64,000 bases of DNA from assembly GCF_031202265.1 (NCBI RefSeq), contig NZ_CP100604.1, positions 5,624,501 to 5,688,500 on the forward strand, written 5' to 3'. Under the pieces are notes generated by a model, which saw only the letters and a list, made by a program, of their open reading frames with translations, ran no database searches and was not told where the DNA came from. This document shows positions 25,423 through 36,060 of this stretch, in pieces (the stretch's first letter is position 1; each line of letters begins with the position of its first letter). Source of the stretch: Bradyrhizobium sp. Ash2021. Lineage in GTDB: Bacteria; Pseudomonadota; Alphaproteobacteria; Rhizobiales; Xanthobacteraceae. The position numbers and the translations under genes are program-made.

Positions 25423-26084
25423 GATGCGGCCTCCCGAAACACGGCGGATTGACGAATGAGCGGGCCAAAACGGGGATGGACGATCTCGAGCGAGAAGCGA
25501 AACGCGCCGCCGCCAAGGTCAGCGTGGGTCACGGTCAGATCGCCCGGCGTCAGCCATTCCGGCAGTGGCAGCCGCAGGCGTCCGATCTGCACGGCATAGC
25601 CGACGCTGCGAAACAGCAGCGCTTCGTGCTCGACAGAGATGCGCAACGCCATGCTGACGCCGTAACCGACATATTCCTCGAGACCGGTCGGGCCGGCGAA
25701 ACGTTTCGAGGAATGAATGACCTGCGGAAAGCCATGCCGGCGCGCGTAGACACGGGTCCAGATCTGGCCGCGGCTCGCCGCGTCTTCAGTCACCGCCACG
25801 ATCATCGGGACCTGGGTTTCGGCAACCGTCGGCAACGGTCCGCCGATCACGCGCGCGACTTGCGCCAGCCACCAGCCGATCCGGCTGAAACAGGCCTCGT
25901 CGATCTCGCCGACATAGACCACGGTCTTGCCATCGGCGAGGCGTTTGGAGAATCGCCGCCAGGTCGCCAGCGGCAGGCGTCCCCACTCTTCATCGGGCAA
26001 GAGCGCATGGAAGCGAAAATCGTCGAGCAATTTTTCGTTGGAAGCGGGCTCGGCTGGAAATCTGGATATCCTTGCTGACGCCAT
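25419..26084 (-). CDS. DUF4166-domain protein
   Basis: 221 residues from the ATG at 26084 (MASARISRFPAEPAS), with GGGAG about eight bases upstream. It contains a region typical of DUF4166: PMIVAVTEDAASRGQIWTRV, PQVIHSSKRFAGPTGLEEYV and GALRFS-like GGAFRFSLEIVHPRFG. In other genomes the domain is often fused or adjacent to SDR/saccharopine-dehydrogenase-like proteins, as here. Molecular function unknown. It is the middle gene of a three-gene operon: the regulator ends 24 bp upstream and the SDR gene overlaps its stop. Confidence 0.85.
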   Translation of the reverse strand: MASARISRFPAEPASNEKLLDDFRFHALLPDEEWGRLPLATWRRFSKRLADGKTVVYVGEIDEACFSRIGWWLAQVARVIGGPLPTVAETQVPMIVAVTEDAASRGQIWTRVYARRHGFPQVIHSSKRFAGPTGLEEYVGYGVSMALRISVEHEALLFRSVGYAVQIGRLRLPLPEWLTPGDLTVTHADLGGGAFRFSLEIVHPRFGPLIRQSAVFREAAS

Positions 26085-26108
26085 CGCACGCTCCCGCACC
26101 TTTTGCCC

Positions 26109-26666
26109 CTATTTGGCTTTTCCCACCGGCAGGAAGCTGACGATCTTCTCGCCAAGCTTGATCAGCGCCACCAGCCGCGACCGCGGTACATTGAGCATCT
26201 GCATGTACCAGCGGTCGACCAGTTCGGTGAACGCCAGCATTTCCTTCAGGCGCTTGCTCGCGACCGGGCTGATGGTCGGATCGTCGGCGGCATCGGAGAC
26301 GCAGGCGCGCAGCGCATCGACGGCGGGGTCGATCTCGCGCTCCTTGCGGCCGGCCGCGATCCGCGCCGCCACTTCCCAGATGTCGGTTTCCGCCTCGAAA
26401 TGATCGCGGCGGTCGCCCAGGATCGGCACCCGCCGGATCAAATTCCAGGACAGCAATTCCTTGATCGAATTGGAGACGTTGGAGCGCGCCATGCCGAGCG
26501 TCTCAGCGATGTCGTCGGCGGTCATCGGCGCCTCGGCGAGATAAAGCAGGCCGTGGATCTGGCTGACCGAGCGGTTGACGCCCCACTCGTCCCCCATGTC
26601 GCCCCAGTGCAGGATGAACCGTTCGATGGCGGCGGGGAGTTTCTTCTTGGCGGTCGTTTCTGTCAT
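26109..26666 (-). CDS. GbsR/MarR-family transcriptional regulator
   Basis: 185 residues from the ATG at 26666 (MTETTAKKKLPAAIERFILH). A winged HTH is clear: RSVSQIHGLLYLAEAPMTAD, then DIAETLGMARSNVSNSIKEL and RVPILGDRRDHFEAETDIW. This spacing and the WG.MG.EWGVNRS lead are typical of GbsR-like repressors of the MarR superfamily. It is the first gene of an operon with DUF4166 and SDR genes. A perfect 18 bp palindrome covers its own start codon, pointing to autorepression. A longer open frame upstream is a shadow of the opposite-strand genes. Confidence 0.88.
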   Translation of the reverse strand: MTETTAKKKLPAAIERFILHWGDMGDEWGVNRSVSQIHGLLYLAEAPMTADDIAETLGMARSNVSNSIKELLSWNLIRRVPILGDRRDHFEAETDIWEVAARIAAGRKEREIDPAVDALRACVSDAADDPTISPVASKRLKEMLAFTELVDRWYMQMLNVPRSRLVALIKLGEKIVSFLPVGKAK

Positions 26667-26674
26667 GACAGAAA
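26657..26674. promoter_or_regulatory. Perfect 18 bp palindrome over the GbsR-like start codon (candidate operator)
   Basis: tttctgtcatgacagaaa reads the same on both strands, and its central ATG is the start codon of the regulator. MarR/GbsR dimers bind palindromes of this size. A position at the start codon would block initiation or elongation. No Shine-Dalgarno sequence is obvious upstream on the minus strand, so the leader may be short or absent. Confidence 0.6.
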
Positions 26675-26792
26675 TATCTGACGAATGAGGCGGGATGTCA
26701 AGGGCCGTCCGGGAAATTTCGCGGGAGCCGGCGGACGGCTTTCGCGCGGTGCGGACCTGGGATAGCCTCCTCGCAATAATTGGGAGGAACCA

Positions 26793-27338
26793 ATGTCCCG
26801 CGACGAGCCGGCTGCTTGCCGAACCGTAGCGCTGTGCAGATCCGCGGGTTTCGTGCTCGGCCTTGGCGTGTTCCTCACTCTGTCGTCCGCACGAGGCGAA
26901 GACGTGAAAGCGCCGCCGATTTCGATCGCGGTCGCCGATTTCGACTATTTCGACACTTCCGGCGAACCGACCAACCAGCAGGCCGAGCATCAGGCGCGGC
27001 TGCAGGCCTTCGCCGACGCCATTTGCGCCGACCTCGCGCGTGACGGGCGTTACCGGGTTGTCACCCTCTCCTGTCCGCGAACCCGTTGCGCCGCGGCCGA
27101 GTTGCCGCCCGCGGAACTGCTCGAAAAGGCGCGAAGCGCCGGCGCGAACCGGCTGCTCTATGGCGGCATTCAAAAGATGAGCACGCTCATTCAAAACGCC
27201 AAAGTTCAGGTCGTCGACATCGCGGAAAACAAACTCAGGTTCGATCGGCTGATCACGTTCCGCGGCGACACGGAAGAGTCGTGGCAGCGTGCCGAGCGCT
27301 TCATTGTGAGAGACCTGATATCGGACACCCAGAATTAG
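26793..27338 (+). CDS. DUF2380-type periplasmic protein
   Basis: 181 residues with a signal peptide (VLGLGVFLTLSSARG) after a basic N-region. The mature part begins ISIAVADFDYFDTSGEPTNQ and continues ADAICADLARDGRYRVVTLS, ANRLLYGGIQKMSTLIQNAK. This is the FlgT/CsgG-like ADFD...L..GRF pattern of DUF2380. GGGAGGAA precedes the ATG. It is divergent from the GbsR operon, and the 18 bp palindrome lies 119 bp upstream, so shared control is possible. Followed 32 bp later by a cupin gene. Confidence 0.8.
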   Translation: MSRDEPAACRTVALCRSAGFVLGLGVFLTLSSARGEDVKAPPISIAVADFDYFDTSGEPTNQQAEHQARLQAFADAICADLARDGRYRVVTLSCPRTRCAAAELPPAELLEKARSAGANRLLYGGIQKMSTLIQNAKVQVVDIAENKLRFDRLITFRGDTEESWQRAERFIVRDLISDTQN

Positions 27339-27370
27339 CCGATCAACGCCCGATCGAACGGAGCAGCACC

Positions 27371-27820
27371 ATGGACGCCGTGACCCCAAAGAGCGCACAG
27401 ACCGCGGACACGCATTCCCACCTCGTTCGCCCAGCCAGCATGGAATGGCAGAAGACCCGCTTTCCCGGCTGCGAGGCCAAGACGCTGCTGTTCGATCGCA
27501 CCACCGGCCTGATGACCGCGCTGATGCGGTTTGCGCCAGGCGCCGTGCTGCCCGACCATGAGCACGTCAATATCGAGCAGACCTATGTGCTCGAGGGCAG
27601 CCTGGTCGACAAGGAAGGCCCGGCGCAGGGCATCGAATGCAAGGCCGGCGAATTCATCTGGCGCGAGCAAGGCAGCCGCCACGTCGCCTGGTGCCCCGAG
27701 GGCGGGCTGATGCTCGCGATCTTCCAGGTCCCCAACAAATTCTTCGAATCCGACGGCCGCGTCATCGATGCCGCCGGCGAGGATTGGGACGAGGCCTGGG
27801 GCCATACGCGCAAGACCTAA
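27371..27820 (+). CDS. Cupin-domain protein (ChrR-like)
   Basis: 149 residues from the ATG at 27371, with GGAG nine bases before it. It contains a single beta-barrel cupin: MRFAPGAVLPDHEHVNIEQT with the metal-binding His/His/Glu, YVLEGSLVDKEG, ECKAGEFIWREQGSRHVAW with the second-motif His. This resembles ChrR-type cupins or small dioxygenase-like sensors. No anti-sigma domain is fused and no sigma factor is adjacent, so an enzymatic role is as likely. It ends in a strong hairpin shared with the convergent DUF892 gene. Confidence 0.85.
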   Translation: MDAVTPKSAQTADTHSHLVRPASMEWQKTRFPGCEAKTLLFDRTTGLMTALMRFAPGAVLPDHEHVNIEQTYVLEGSLVDKEGPAQGIECKAGEFIWREQGSRHVAWCPEGGLMLAIFQVPNKFFESDGRVIDAAGEDWDEAWGHTRKT

Positions 27821-27852
27821 GGCGTCAAGGCTTGAGGCATCCTCACATGAAA

Positions 27853-27876
27853 AGGCCCGGCCGAAGCCGGGCCTTC
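27853..27876. terminator. Bidirectional hairpin terminator
   Basis: aaggcccggc cgaa gccgggcctt is a perfect 10 bp stem with a 4-base loop, between the convergent cupin and DUF892 genes. Runs of A on the left and T on the right flank are short. Confidence 0.8.
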
Positions 27877-27881
27877 AATCC

Positions 27882-28385
27882 CTAGATGTGTGCTTCGGCT
27901 TCGATATTCACGACCGATTTTGCCAGTGTCGTCAGCGCGGAATCGGTCGCCCTCTCTTCCTTCAACGTCGCATCCAGCAAGGACACGGCGTCCGGCATTC
28001 CCAGTTCATCAGCCCAACATTTGAGCGTGCCGTAACGCGACATCTCGTAATGCTCGACCGCCTGGGCGGCGGCGAGAAGCCCGGCGTCCAGCGCCGGCAT
28101 TCCCTTGAAGTCCGACATGATCTCGTCGCCTTCCTTGGTGATGCCCATGATGGCATCGCACTTCTTTGCCACGGGACGCTTGCCGAGAATCTTGAAGACG
28201 CCCTCGAGCCGCTTGACCTGACCGCGCGTCTCCTTCTCATGCTTGACGAAGGCCGCCTTCAGGTCCTTCGACTGCGCGGCCTTGGCCATCTTGGGCAAGG
28301 CCTTGAGGATCTTGTTTTCAGCAAAGTAGACATCCTTCAGCGTCTCGTGAAAGAGGTCGGCAAGCAGCTTGGGTTTTTTAGCCAT
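27882..28385 (-). CDS. Ferritin-like DUF892 (YciE/YciF-type) stress protein
   Basis: 167 residues, all helical: LLADLFHETLKDVYFAENKI, LKAAFVKHEKETRGQVKRLE, LDAGLLAAAQAVEHYEMSRY, LDATLKEERATDSALTTLAK. The Glu and His placement fits the diiron ferritin-like fold of DUF892. YciF-type proteins are induced by general and osmotic stress; catalytic activity is unproven. GGAG eight bases upstream of the ATG. The 218 bp after it (28386-28603) holds no gene that I can support. Confidence 0.9.
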   Translation of the reverse strand: MAKKPKLLADLFHETLKDVYFAENKILKALPKMAKAAQSKDLKAAFVKHEKETRGQVKRLEGVFKILGKRPVAKKCDAIMGITKEGDEIMSDFKGMPALDAGLLAAAQAVEHYEMSRYGTLKCWADELGMPDAVSLLDATLKEERATDSALTTLAKSVVNIEAEAHI

Positions 28386-28603
28386 TCGAATTCTCCATAA
28401 AACAAAGCCCCACGCTCGCGGGGCCGGCGGACATCGGAATGAGGGTGTCCATGATGTCCCGCTCGGCCTCAGGCAACCGTCTCACACGTGTTAGGTTCCT
28501 AATCGTCGCGGGCAAGGCACAACGCGGCAGCGCGCGCAGCGTCAGCGATGAGCGCATTTGCGTTGACGCGGGATGACGGTGATGCAGAGGTGATCCGCTC
28601 GCG

Positions 28604-28903
28604 CTAAATCGTCGGCAGCACCGAAAACCGCTCCCCTGCCCGCCGCAGCTTCAGCGCGTCGGATGTCGCGGCCTCTTCCCTTACCGCCTCGACCCGCGCC
28701 GATGACGGCCCTCGCCGGCATGATTCGATCATGGCGGAGACGACCCCCTCGGCTCCCGCAAACAGCGCCTCGACGCTGCCGTCGCGCCGGTTGCGCACCC
28801 AGCCTTCGAGATCGCGCCTGCTCGCCTCATACTCGACCCAAGCGCGATAGCCGACGCCCTGTACCCGGCCGGTGATCATTACCTGGCGGATCGCGCCGCT
28901 CAT
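28604..28903 (-). CDS. acyP: Acylphosphatase
   Basis: 99 residues. The acylphosphatase signatures are [16 protein letters not shown] with catalytic R20, and [17 protein letters not shown] with catalytic N38. The enzyme hydrolyses acyl phosphates such as carbamoyl phosphate and 1,3-bisphosphoglycerate in the cytosol. Its ATG begins directly after the stop of the ICL/PEP-mutase gene with no gap, so the two are co-transcribed and probably coupled. Confidence 0.92.
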   Translation of the reverse strand: MSGAIRQVMITGRVQGVGYRAWVEYEASRRDLEGWVRNRRDGSVEALFAGAEGVVSAMIESCRRGPSSARVEAVREEAATSDALKLRRAGERFSVLPTI

Positions 28904-29770
28904 TTATTTCTTGAGCCCCAGAAAATCGCCGCTGCGGATTTTCACATCCACTTCGCGCATGGCGCGGCCGCTCAGCTCCGATGACGCGAGGCCCTTCAGA
29001 TCCCTGGGCGAGGTTCCCTCCCGCAAGGCTTTCAGCGTCGCGTAGACCGCCTGCGTGGCGGCGGCGAACGGCGCGTGGCCCTGCAGCGCGATCCGCACGC
29101 GTTGACCGCTGAGATAATCCAGCGCGGTCATCTCCTCGGGCGCGCCGCCGAGCACGATCGGCAGTGTCGTGGCCGCGGAGATCGCTTCCAGCTCCGCACG
29201 GTTCTTGATGCCGGTCAAGAACAGCGCATCGACGCCGGTGGCTTCATAGGCCTTGACGCGCGCGATCGCGTCGTCGAGACCGGTGATCGACATCGCACCG
29301 CTGCGGCCCATGACGACCAGTGTAGGATCGCTGCGGCCGTCGAGTGCGGCCTTCATCTTGCCGACGCCCTCGTCGAGCGAAATCAACTGCGTCTTGGCCT
29401 GTCCGAACGCCTGCGGCAGCAGCGTATCCTCGATCGTGAGCCCCGCGGCGCCGGCAGCCTCAAGCTCCTGCACGGTGCGGCGGACATTGAGCGCGTTGCC
29501 ATAGCCATGATCGGCATCGACCAGCACCGGCAAACCAGCCGCACGCGACATCCGCCGCATCTGCTCGGCGAGTTCGGTCAGTGTGATCAGCGCGATATCG
29601 GGATCGCCGAGCACGGCGAGCGAAGCCACCGAGCCTCCGAACATGCCGACCTCGAAGCCGAGGTCTTCGGCGATCCGGATCGAGGTGGCGTCATAAACCG
29701 AACCCGGCCGAACGCAGGCCGATCCCTTCAGGATCGAACGCAACGCTTCGCGGCGCTTGCGGAAGGCCAT
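28904..29770 (-). CDS. Isocitrate lyase/PEP mutase-family enzyme (oxaloacetate decarboxylase-like)
   Basis: 288 residues, one ICL/PEPM TIM barrel: RPGSVYDATSIRIAEDLGFE, FGGSVASLAVLGDPDIALIT, VLVDADHGYGNALNVRRTVQ (metal Asp pair), LTIEDTLLPQAFGQ. The usual isocitrate-lyase KKCGH loop is absent, and the GSVASLAVLG form matches the PA4872-type oxaloacetate decarboxylase group. A role in C-C bond cleavage of a small 2-oxo or 2-hydroxy acid is likely. Operon with acylphosphatase. Confidence 0.85.
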   Translation of the reverse strand: MAFRKRREALRSILKGSACVRPGSVYDATSIRIAEDLGFEVGMFGGSVASLAVLGDPDIALITLTELAEQMRRMSRAAGLPVLVDADHGYGNALNVRRTVQELEAAGAAGLTIEDTLLPQAFGQAKTQLISLDEGVGKMKAALDGRSDPTLVVMGRSGAMSITGLDDAIARVKAYEATGVDALFLTGIKNRAELEAISAATTLPIVLGGAPEEMTALDYLSGQRVRIALQGHAPFAAATQAVYATLKALREGTSPRDLKGLASSELSGRAMREVDVKIRSGDFLGLKK

Positions 29771-29797
29771 CTTGAATTCCTCGGCTCTTTATTTTGG

Positions 29798-29880
29798 GTC
29801 ATTGCGAGGAGCGAAGCGACGAAGCAATCCATTCTTTCTTTTTGCCGTGAGATGGATTGCTTCGCTGCGCTCGCAATGAC
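29798..29880. repeat. Palindromic repeat bounded by GTCAT/ATGAC (83 bp)
   Basis: gtcattgcgaggagcgaagc ... gcttcgctgcgctcgcaatgac; the two arms are near-perfect complements, with aatccattc/gatggatt near the loop. It lies between the carboxylase subunit gene and the ICL/PEPM gene. The same element is present at 49533. Confidence 0.85.
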
Positions 29881-29898
29881 GGTGCTGTTTTGTGCCAG

Positions 29899-31956
<2,058 letters not shown>

Positions 31957-32102
31957 GTTCTTCTTGCTTGAGCTTTGGGCAGGGTCCTCACCCGCAATGT
32001 GGCATGCGGGGACGCGGGTAACAAACCCGTCGTACAGCAAAAATCGGCAGAGGCAACGGTCTCGTATCGGCTGGTGGCGCCGGGCGTGGCCGCCGGCGCC
32101 TT

Positions 32103-32312
32103 TCAGCCGGAATAACTCTGAAAACGGCCGCGCGCATAGGCGTGCGAGACCGCTTTCATCAGTTCGCCGACCTCGGTCTCCAGATATTCGTTGGCCACGA
32201 TCAACGCGCGAATGGTCGAGCGCAGATCGCCGCCGCAGGCCGAGATGGCTTGATCCACGGCGGCTTCCAGCCCGTCATGGTCCTCGGTATTGGCTCTCGA
32301 AGAAGAGGACAT
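32103..32312 (-). CDS. Small conserved-looking hypothetical protein (69 aa)
   Basis: MSSSSRANTEDHDGLEAAVD, then QAISACGGDLRSTIRALIVA, NEYLETEVGELMKAVSHAYA and RGRFQSYSG. It appears mostly helical and acidic, and no domain is recognised. GGAA about eight bases before the ATG. Codon use and GC match its neighbours. It lies upstream of the carboxylase gene in the same orientation, with about 145 bp between. Confidence 0.65.
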   Translation of the reverse strand: MSSSSRANTEDHDGLEAAVDQAISACGGDLRSTIRALIVANEYLETEVGELMKAVSHAYARGRFQSYSG

Positions 32313-32398
32313 GATGGTGTTCCATGATGGGGCGACGCCGGGATATGTTCCTATTTTGTTCTCGCAAAGTCAATGCGTCGTTTGGATGATGACCGCGC

Positions 32399-32485
32399 CT
32401 ACTCCGGCACCTTTTTCTTGCGGCGGAAGAAGAGAAACCAGTCGATGATGAGACCGAAGACGAGGTTGAGGACGAACCCGAACAT
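32399..32485 (-). CDS. 28-residue single-pass membrane peptide
   Basis: The minus strand from the ATG at 32485 reads MFGFVLNLVFGLIIDWFLFF, then RRKKKVPE and TAG. It has one hydrophobic helix of about 20 residues with a basic C-terminal tail, so it is probably inserted in the inner membrane with the tail in the cytosol. AAGGGGAG lies about seven bases upstream. There is no other explanation for the GC-rich, hydrophobic codon run here. Function unknown; it resembles regulatory membrane microproteins in layout only. Confidence 0.55.
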   Translation of the reverse strand: MFGFVLNLVFGLIIDWFLFFRRKKKVPE

Positions 32486-32571
32486 GGTCTTGCTCCCCTT
32501 CGATGGCGCAACGGGTACGCTCCTTCCAGGTCCGATGCCGTTCTTTCGATGTGATCTCCCGCACGCCTCCC

Positions 32572-32690
32572 CTGGAGCAAGATCGGTCCTGATTGGATCA
32601 GAACCGATCTTGCTGCAGATTCTTGCTTTAACGCGTTTTGTTGACGCGAACCGGTATCCACTTCGCTTGAAAACGCTCTTGTCTTGGTTG
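32572..32690. repeat. Dispersed lineage repeat with hairpin
   Basis: Contains the inverted repeat aagatcggt ... accgatctt (32579-32612) followed by aacgcgttttgttgacgcga, accggtatccacttcgc and ttgaaaacgct. From memory this is one of the most frequent intergenic repeats of Bradyrhizobium and relatives. No gene occurs in 32486-32751. Confidence 0.65.
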
Positions 32691-32751
32691 TATGGCGCGA
32701 ACCTATGCTAGAAATCTGGCGCCGATGTGAACTCCATTTGATGTGTGACCG

Positions 32752-33516
32752 ATGAAGCCACGAGCCTTACTTGTTGCGACGCTGCTGTTGACGTCGCTGT
32801 CCACCGGCCGCAGCTGGGCCGCCAATGCGACCATCAAGGACGGCAGCACGCTGCAGATCGGTAGCGTGACGTACCGGCTCGACGGCATCGATGCGCCGGC
32901 GATCGACCAATTGTGCATCGACGAACACGCGGACGCCTGGACCTGCGGTATCGAGGCGCGCGATCAATTGACAAAACTGATCGGCGGCCGCGAGATTCGC
33001 TGTGACGATCTCGGCGCAGACCCCAGCTACAAGAAGCGGCATCTCGGCGCCTGCAGGATCGAGGGCGACACCACCAGTCTCAGCGAATTGCTGGTCCGCC
33101 AGGGTTTCGCATTGAATGTCGAATCCTCTGCAACCGGACGCTTCGAGACCGAGGAGGCGCGCGCCAAGGAGGAACGCCAGGGGCTGTGGAAGGGCTGCTT
33201 CGTTGCACCGCAAGAGTTTCGCACCGGCAAGAAGGACGGCGCCCTGCTCGGCGGATCGTGCCCGGCCGACCGCGACAAGGAGATTCGCGAAGCGCTATTC
33301 CCGGAAGCTCTCGCGATGCCGTCGGGCTGCAACATCAAAGGCAAGTTCGCGGTCCGCGCCCGCGTCACCGGCAATGTCGGCATCTACCATCTGCAGGCCT
33401 GCCGCAGTTACCCCGCGCTCACCGAACCGGACCGCTGGTTTTGTTCCGAGGAAGACGCGCAGGCCGCCGGCTTCCGCAGGGCCTATAACTGCCGCGCCGG
33501 CACCAAGACCAAATGA
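32752..33516 (+). CDS. Secreted SNase-like (thermonuclease-fold) protein
   Basis: 254 residues with a signal peptide ([23 protein letters not shown] in two parts). The thermonuclease fold is visible in [60 protein letters not shown] and [17 protein letters not shown]. The residue aligned with catalytic Glu43 of staphylococcal nuclease (D-T-P-E) is Ala50 here (D-A-P-A), while the Arg in KKRHLG remains. A Cys-rich C-terminal part ([25 protein letters not shown]) probably forms disulphides in the periplasm. Nuclease activity is therefore doubtful. Confidence 0.8.
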   Translation: MKPRALLVATLLLTSLSTGRSWAANATIKDGSTLQIGSVTYRLDGIDAPAIDQLCIDEHADAWTCGIEARDQLTKLIGGREIRCDDLGADPSYKKRHLGACRIEGDTTSLSELLVRQGFALNVESSATGRFETEEARAKEERQGLWKGCFVAPQEFRTGKKDGALLGGSCPADRDKEIREALFPEALAMPSGCNIKGKFAVRARVTGNVGIYHLQACRSYPALTEPDRWFCSEEDAQAAGFRRAYNCRAGTKTK

Positions 33517-33573
33517 CCGCTGGCAAAGCCGCCTCTTGTCGTGTGAAATTAAGCGCGAGAGATTCCCGGCCCC

Positions 33574-36042
33574 ATGACCCCTCCGAACCCCACCAACGTT
33601 CTCCCCGAGGCAGCCGCGGCCGAGCGGCTGCGGCAAAATCTTGAGGAGATCGCGCGCGAGCGCGATAGGGCCCACCGCGCGCTGCAGGAACGCGAGGCGG
33701 AGCTGGCCAGAATCCAGCGCATCGCCCGTGTCGGCGGCCTCGAAATCGATTTCCGCGACGGCGTCAAGAACCGCCGGTCCCCTGAATATCTGCTCGTTCA
33801 CGGGCTGCCGGCGGAGGCCGTCAACGAGACCTACGGGGATTGGGTCAGTCGAATCCACCCCGAAGATCGTGAGCGGACGGTCAAACATCTGTTCGGCGTG
33901 CTGAGGGGCGCGGGCGAGGACTATTCGGCCGAATACCGCATCATCCGGCCCGGTGACGGCGAGATCCGATGGATCCGCGTCGTTGCCAAGATCGAGCGCG
34001 GCCGCGACGGCCGGGCACAGCGCCTGGTCGGCGCCGATCTCGACGTCACCGATCAAATGCTGGCGCAGGCTACCTTGCGGGAAAGCGAGCAGCGCTTTCG
34101 GCTGATCGCCGACAGCGCGCCGGTGCCGATCTGGGTGACCAAACTCGACCGCACCCGCTCTTTCGCCAACCAGGCCTATCTCGATTTCCTTGGCCTTCCC
34201 TTCGAACAGGCCATCGTGTTCGACTGGCGCAAGGCGCTGCATCCGGACGACCTGCCGCGCATCCTGCAGGAGCAGGTCGCCGGCGAATCCTCGCTCAAGC
34301 CATTCGTGCTGGAGGCGCGCTACCGGAACGCGGCCGGCGAATGGCGCTGGCTGCGCTCGGAATCGCAACCGCGCTGGGACCCGACCGGCAAGCATATCGG
34401 ATTCATCGGCGTCGCCCACGACATCACCGCTGCCAAGCAGGCCGAGAACGATTTGCGGCGGCTGAACGAAACCCTCGAGCTGCGCATCTCCGAACGCACG
34501 GCGCAGCTTGAATCCAACGAAGCGCAGATGCGCGCGATCTTCGAGACCAGCCACCAATATCAGGGCCTGCTCAATCTTCACGGCGACGTGCTGTATGCCA
34601 ACAAGACGGCGCTGGCCGGCATTCGCGCCAATGCCGCCGACGTCATCGGCAGGCCGTTCTGGGAGACACCGTGGTTCAGCGGCACGAAAGGCATGCGCGA
34701 CGCCGTCCGTGACGCCTTCATCGCCGTCATGAGCGGCCAGGAAGTGCAGACCGAGATGCTGTTGCATCTTCCGATCGGTGACCGCTTATTCGACTTCGAG
34801 ATGCGTCCGCTGCACGATCAGCATGGCACGGTGATCGGCGCGGTGCCGGAAGCCGTCGACATCACCGAGCGGCGCCGGGGCGAGGAAGCGCTGCGCCAGT
34901 CGCAGAAAATGGAAGCCGTGGGGCAATTGACCGGCGGCGTGGCGCATGATTTCAACAATCTCCTGACCATCATCCGCTCCGCATCCGACTTCCTGCGCCG
35001 CCGCGACCTGCCGGAAGAGCGCCGCCGCCGTTACATCGACGCGATTTCGGAGACGGTGGAACGGGCCTCCACGCTGACTGCCCAATTGCTGGCGTTCGCC
35101 CGCCGGCAACCGCTTAAACCCCAGGTCTTCAATGTCGGCGCGCAGGTCGAAAGCGTGGCGCAGTTGATCCGCCCGCTGGTCGGCGGCCGGATCAGGATCG
35201 AGGTCTGCATCGACGACCCCAATTGTTTCGCGATCGCCGACATTGCCCAATTCGAGACCGCCCTGATCAATCTCGCGGTGAACGGCCGCGACGCCATGAG
35301 CGGCGAAGGCCAGCTTACGATCGGCGTCAGAAAGGTTCAGACCATCCCTGCCCTGCGCGCCCAGTCCGCCCGCAGCGGCGACTTCGTCGCGATCTCGTTG
35401 ACGGATACCGGCACCGGCATCGCGCCGGACCATATCGAGGCGATCTTCGAGCCGTTCTTCACCACCAAGGAAGTCGGCAAGGGAACCGGGCTCGGCCTCA
35501 GCCAGGCGTTCGGCTTCGCCAAGCAATCCGACGGCGACATCGATGTCACCAGCACGCTCGGACAGGGCGCGACCTTCACCATCTATCTGCCGAAGGCGGC
35601 AACGCCCGCCGATACGGCGGAGGCCGCCGCCATCGGCAGCGAACCGTCGACCATCGGTCGCGGCTACCGCGTGCTCGTGGTTGAAGACAATGACGACGTC
35701 GGGCAGTTCTCTACCGAGTTGCTGGAGGATCTGGGATACGCGGTCCGCCGCGTCGTCAACGCCGATGCGGCGCTGGCCATTCTGGCCGAGGACGAATTTT
35801 CCGCCGACCTGGTATTCTCCGACGTCATCATGCCCGGCATGAACGGCGTCGAACTGGCGGGCGTCATCCGCGAGCGCTATCCCGGCCTCCCGGTGGTGCT
35901 GACCAGCGGCTACAGCAACGTTCTGGCGGAGAATGCCGATCGCGGCTTCGAACTCATTCAGAAGCCCTATTCGGTCGAATCGCTGTCGCGGATTCTGCGG
36001 AAGGCAATTTCCGAGCGGAGCCCCATGGGAGCGAAGCCGTAA
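33574..36042 (+). CDS. Hybrid histidine kinase, three PAS domains, HisKA-HATPase-REC
   Basis: 822 residues, no transmembrane segment. A short coiled coil (residues ~14-50) leads into three PAS domains (about 50-160, 170-290 and 318-435; PAC ends ADLDVTD, VAHDITAAK and VDITERRR). HisKA follows with H458 (GGVAHDFNNLL), then the HATPase boxes (NLAVNGRDAMS; DTGTGIAPD; GKGTGLGLSQAFGFA) and a C-terminal receiver (VLVVEDNDDVGQ, VFSDVIMPGMNG, IQKPYS). Multiple PAS domains suggest cytosolic redox, light or ligand sensing. Same kinase group as the protein at 22431. Confidence 0.92.
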   Translation: MTPPNPTNVLPEAAAAERLRQNLEEIARERDRAHRALQEREAELARIQRIARVGGLEIDFRDGVKNRRSPEYLLVHGLPAEAVNETYGDWVSRIHPEDRERTVKHLFGVLRGAGEDYSAEYRIIRPGDGEIRWIRVVAKIERGRDGRAQRLVGADLDVTDQMLAQATLRESEQRFRLIADSAPVPIWVTKLDRTRSFANQAYLDFLGLPFEQAIVFDWRKALHPDDLPRILQEQVAGESSLKPFVLEARYRNAAGEWRWLRSESQPRWDPTGKHIGFIGVAHDITAAKQAENDLRRLNETLELRISERTAQLESNEAQMRAIFETSHQYQGLLNLHGDVLYANKTALAGIRANAADVIGRPFWETPWFSGTKGMRDAVRDAFIAVMSGQEVQTEMLLHLPIGDRLFDFEMRPLHDQHGTVIGAVPEAVDITERRRGEEALRQSQKMEAVGQLTGGVAHDFNNLLTIIRSASDFLRRRDLPEERRRRYIDAISETVERASTLTAQLLAFARRQPLKPQVFNVGAQVESVAQLIRPLVGGRIRIEVCIDDPNCFAIADIAQFETALINLAVNGRDAMSGEGQLTIGVRKVQTIPALRAQSARSGDFVAISLTDTGTGIAPDHIEAIFEPFFTTKEVGKGTGLGLSQAFGFAKQSDGDIDVTSTLGQGATFTIYLPKAATPADTAEAAAIGSEPSTIGRGYRVLVVEDNDDVGQFSTELLEDLGYAVRRVVNADAALAILAEDEFSADLVFSDVIMPGMNGVELAGVIRERYPGLPVVLTSGYSNVLAENADRGFELIQKPYSVESLSRILRKAISERSPMGAKP

Positions 36043-36060
36043 ATCCGTCGGTCGTCCGCC

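Noticed and set aside
27086..27370. Longer start for the cupin gene
   Set aside because: The extension overlaps the DUF2380 gene in another frame; the ATG at 27371 has GGAG and gives the normal cupin length.
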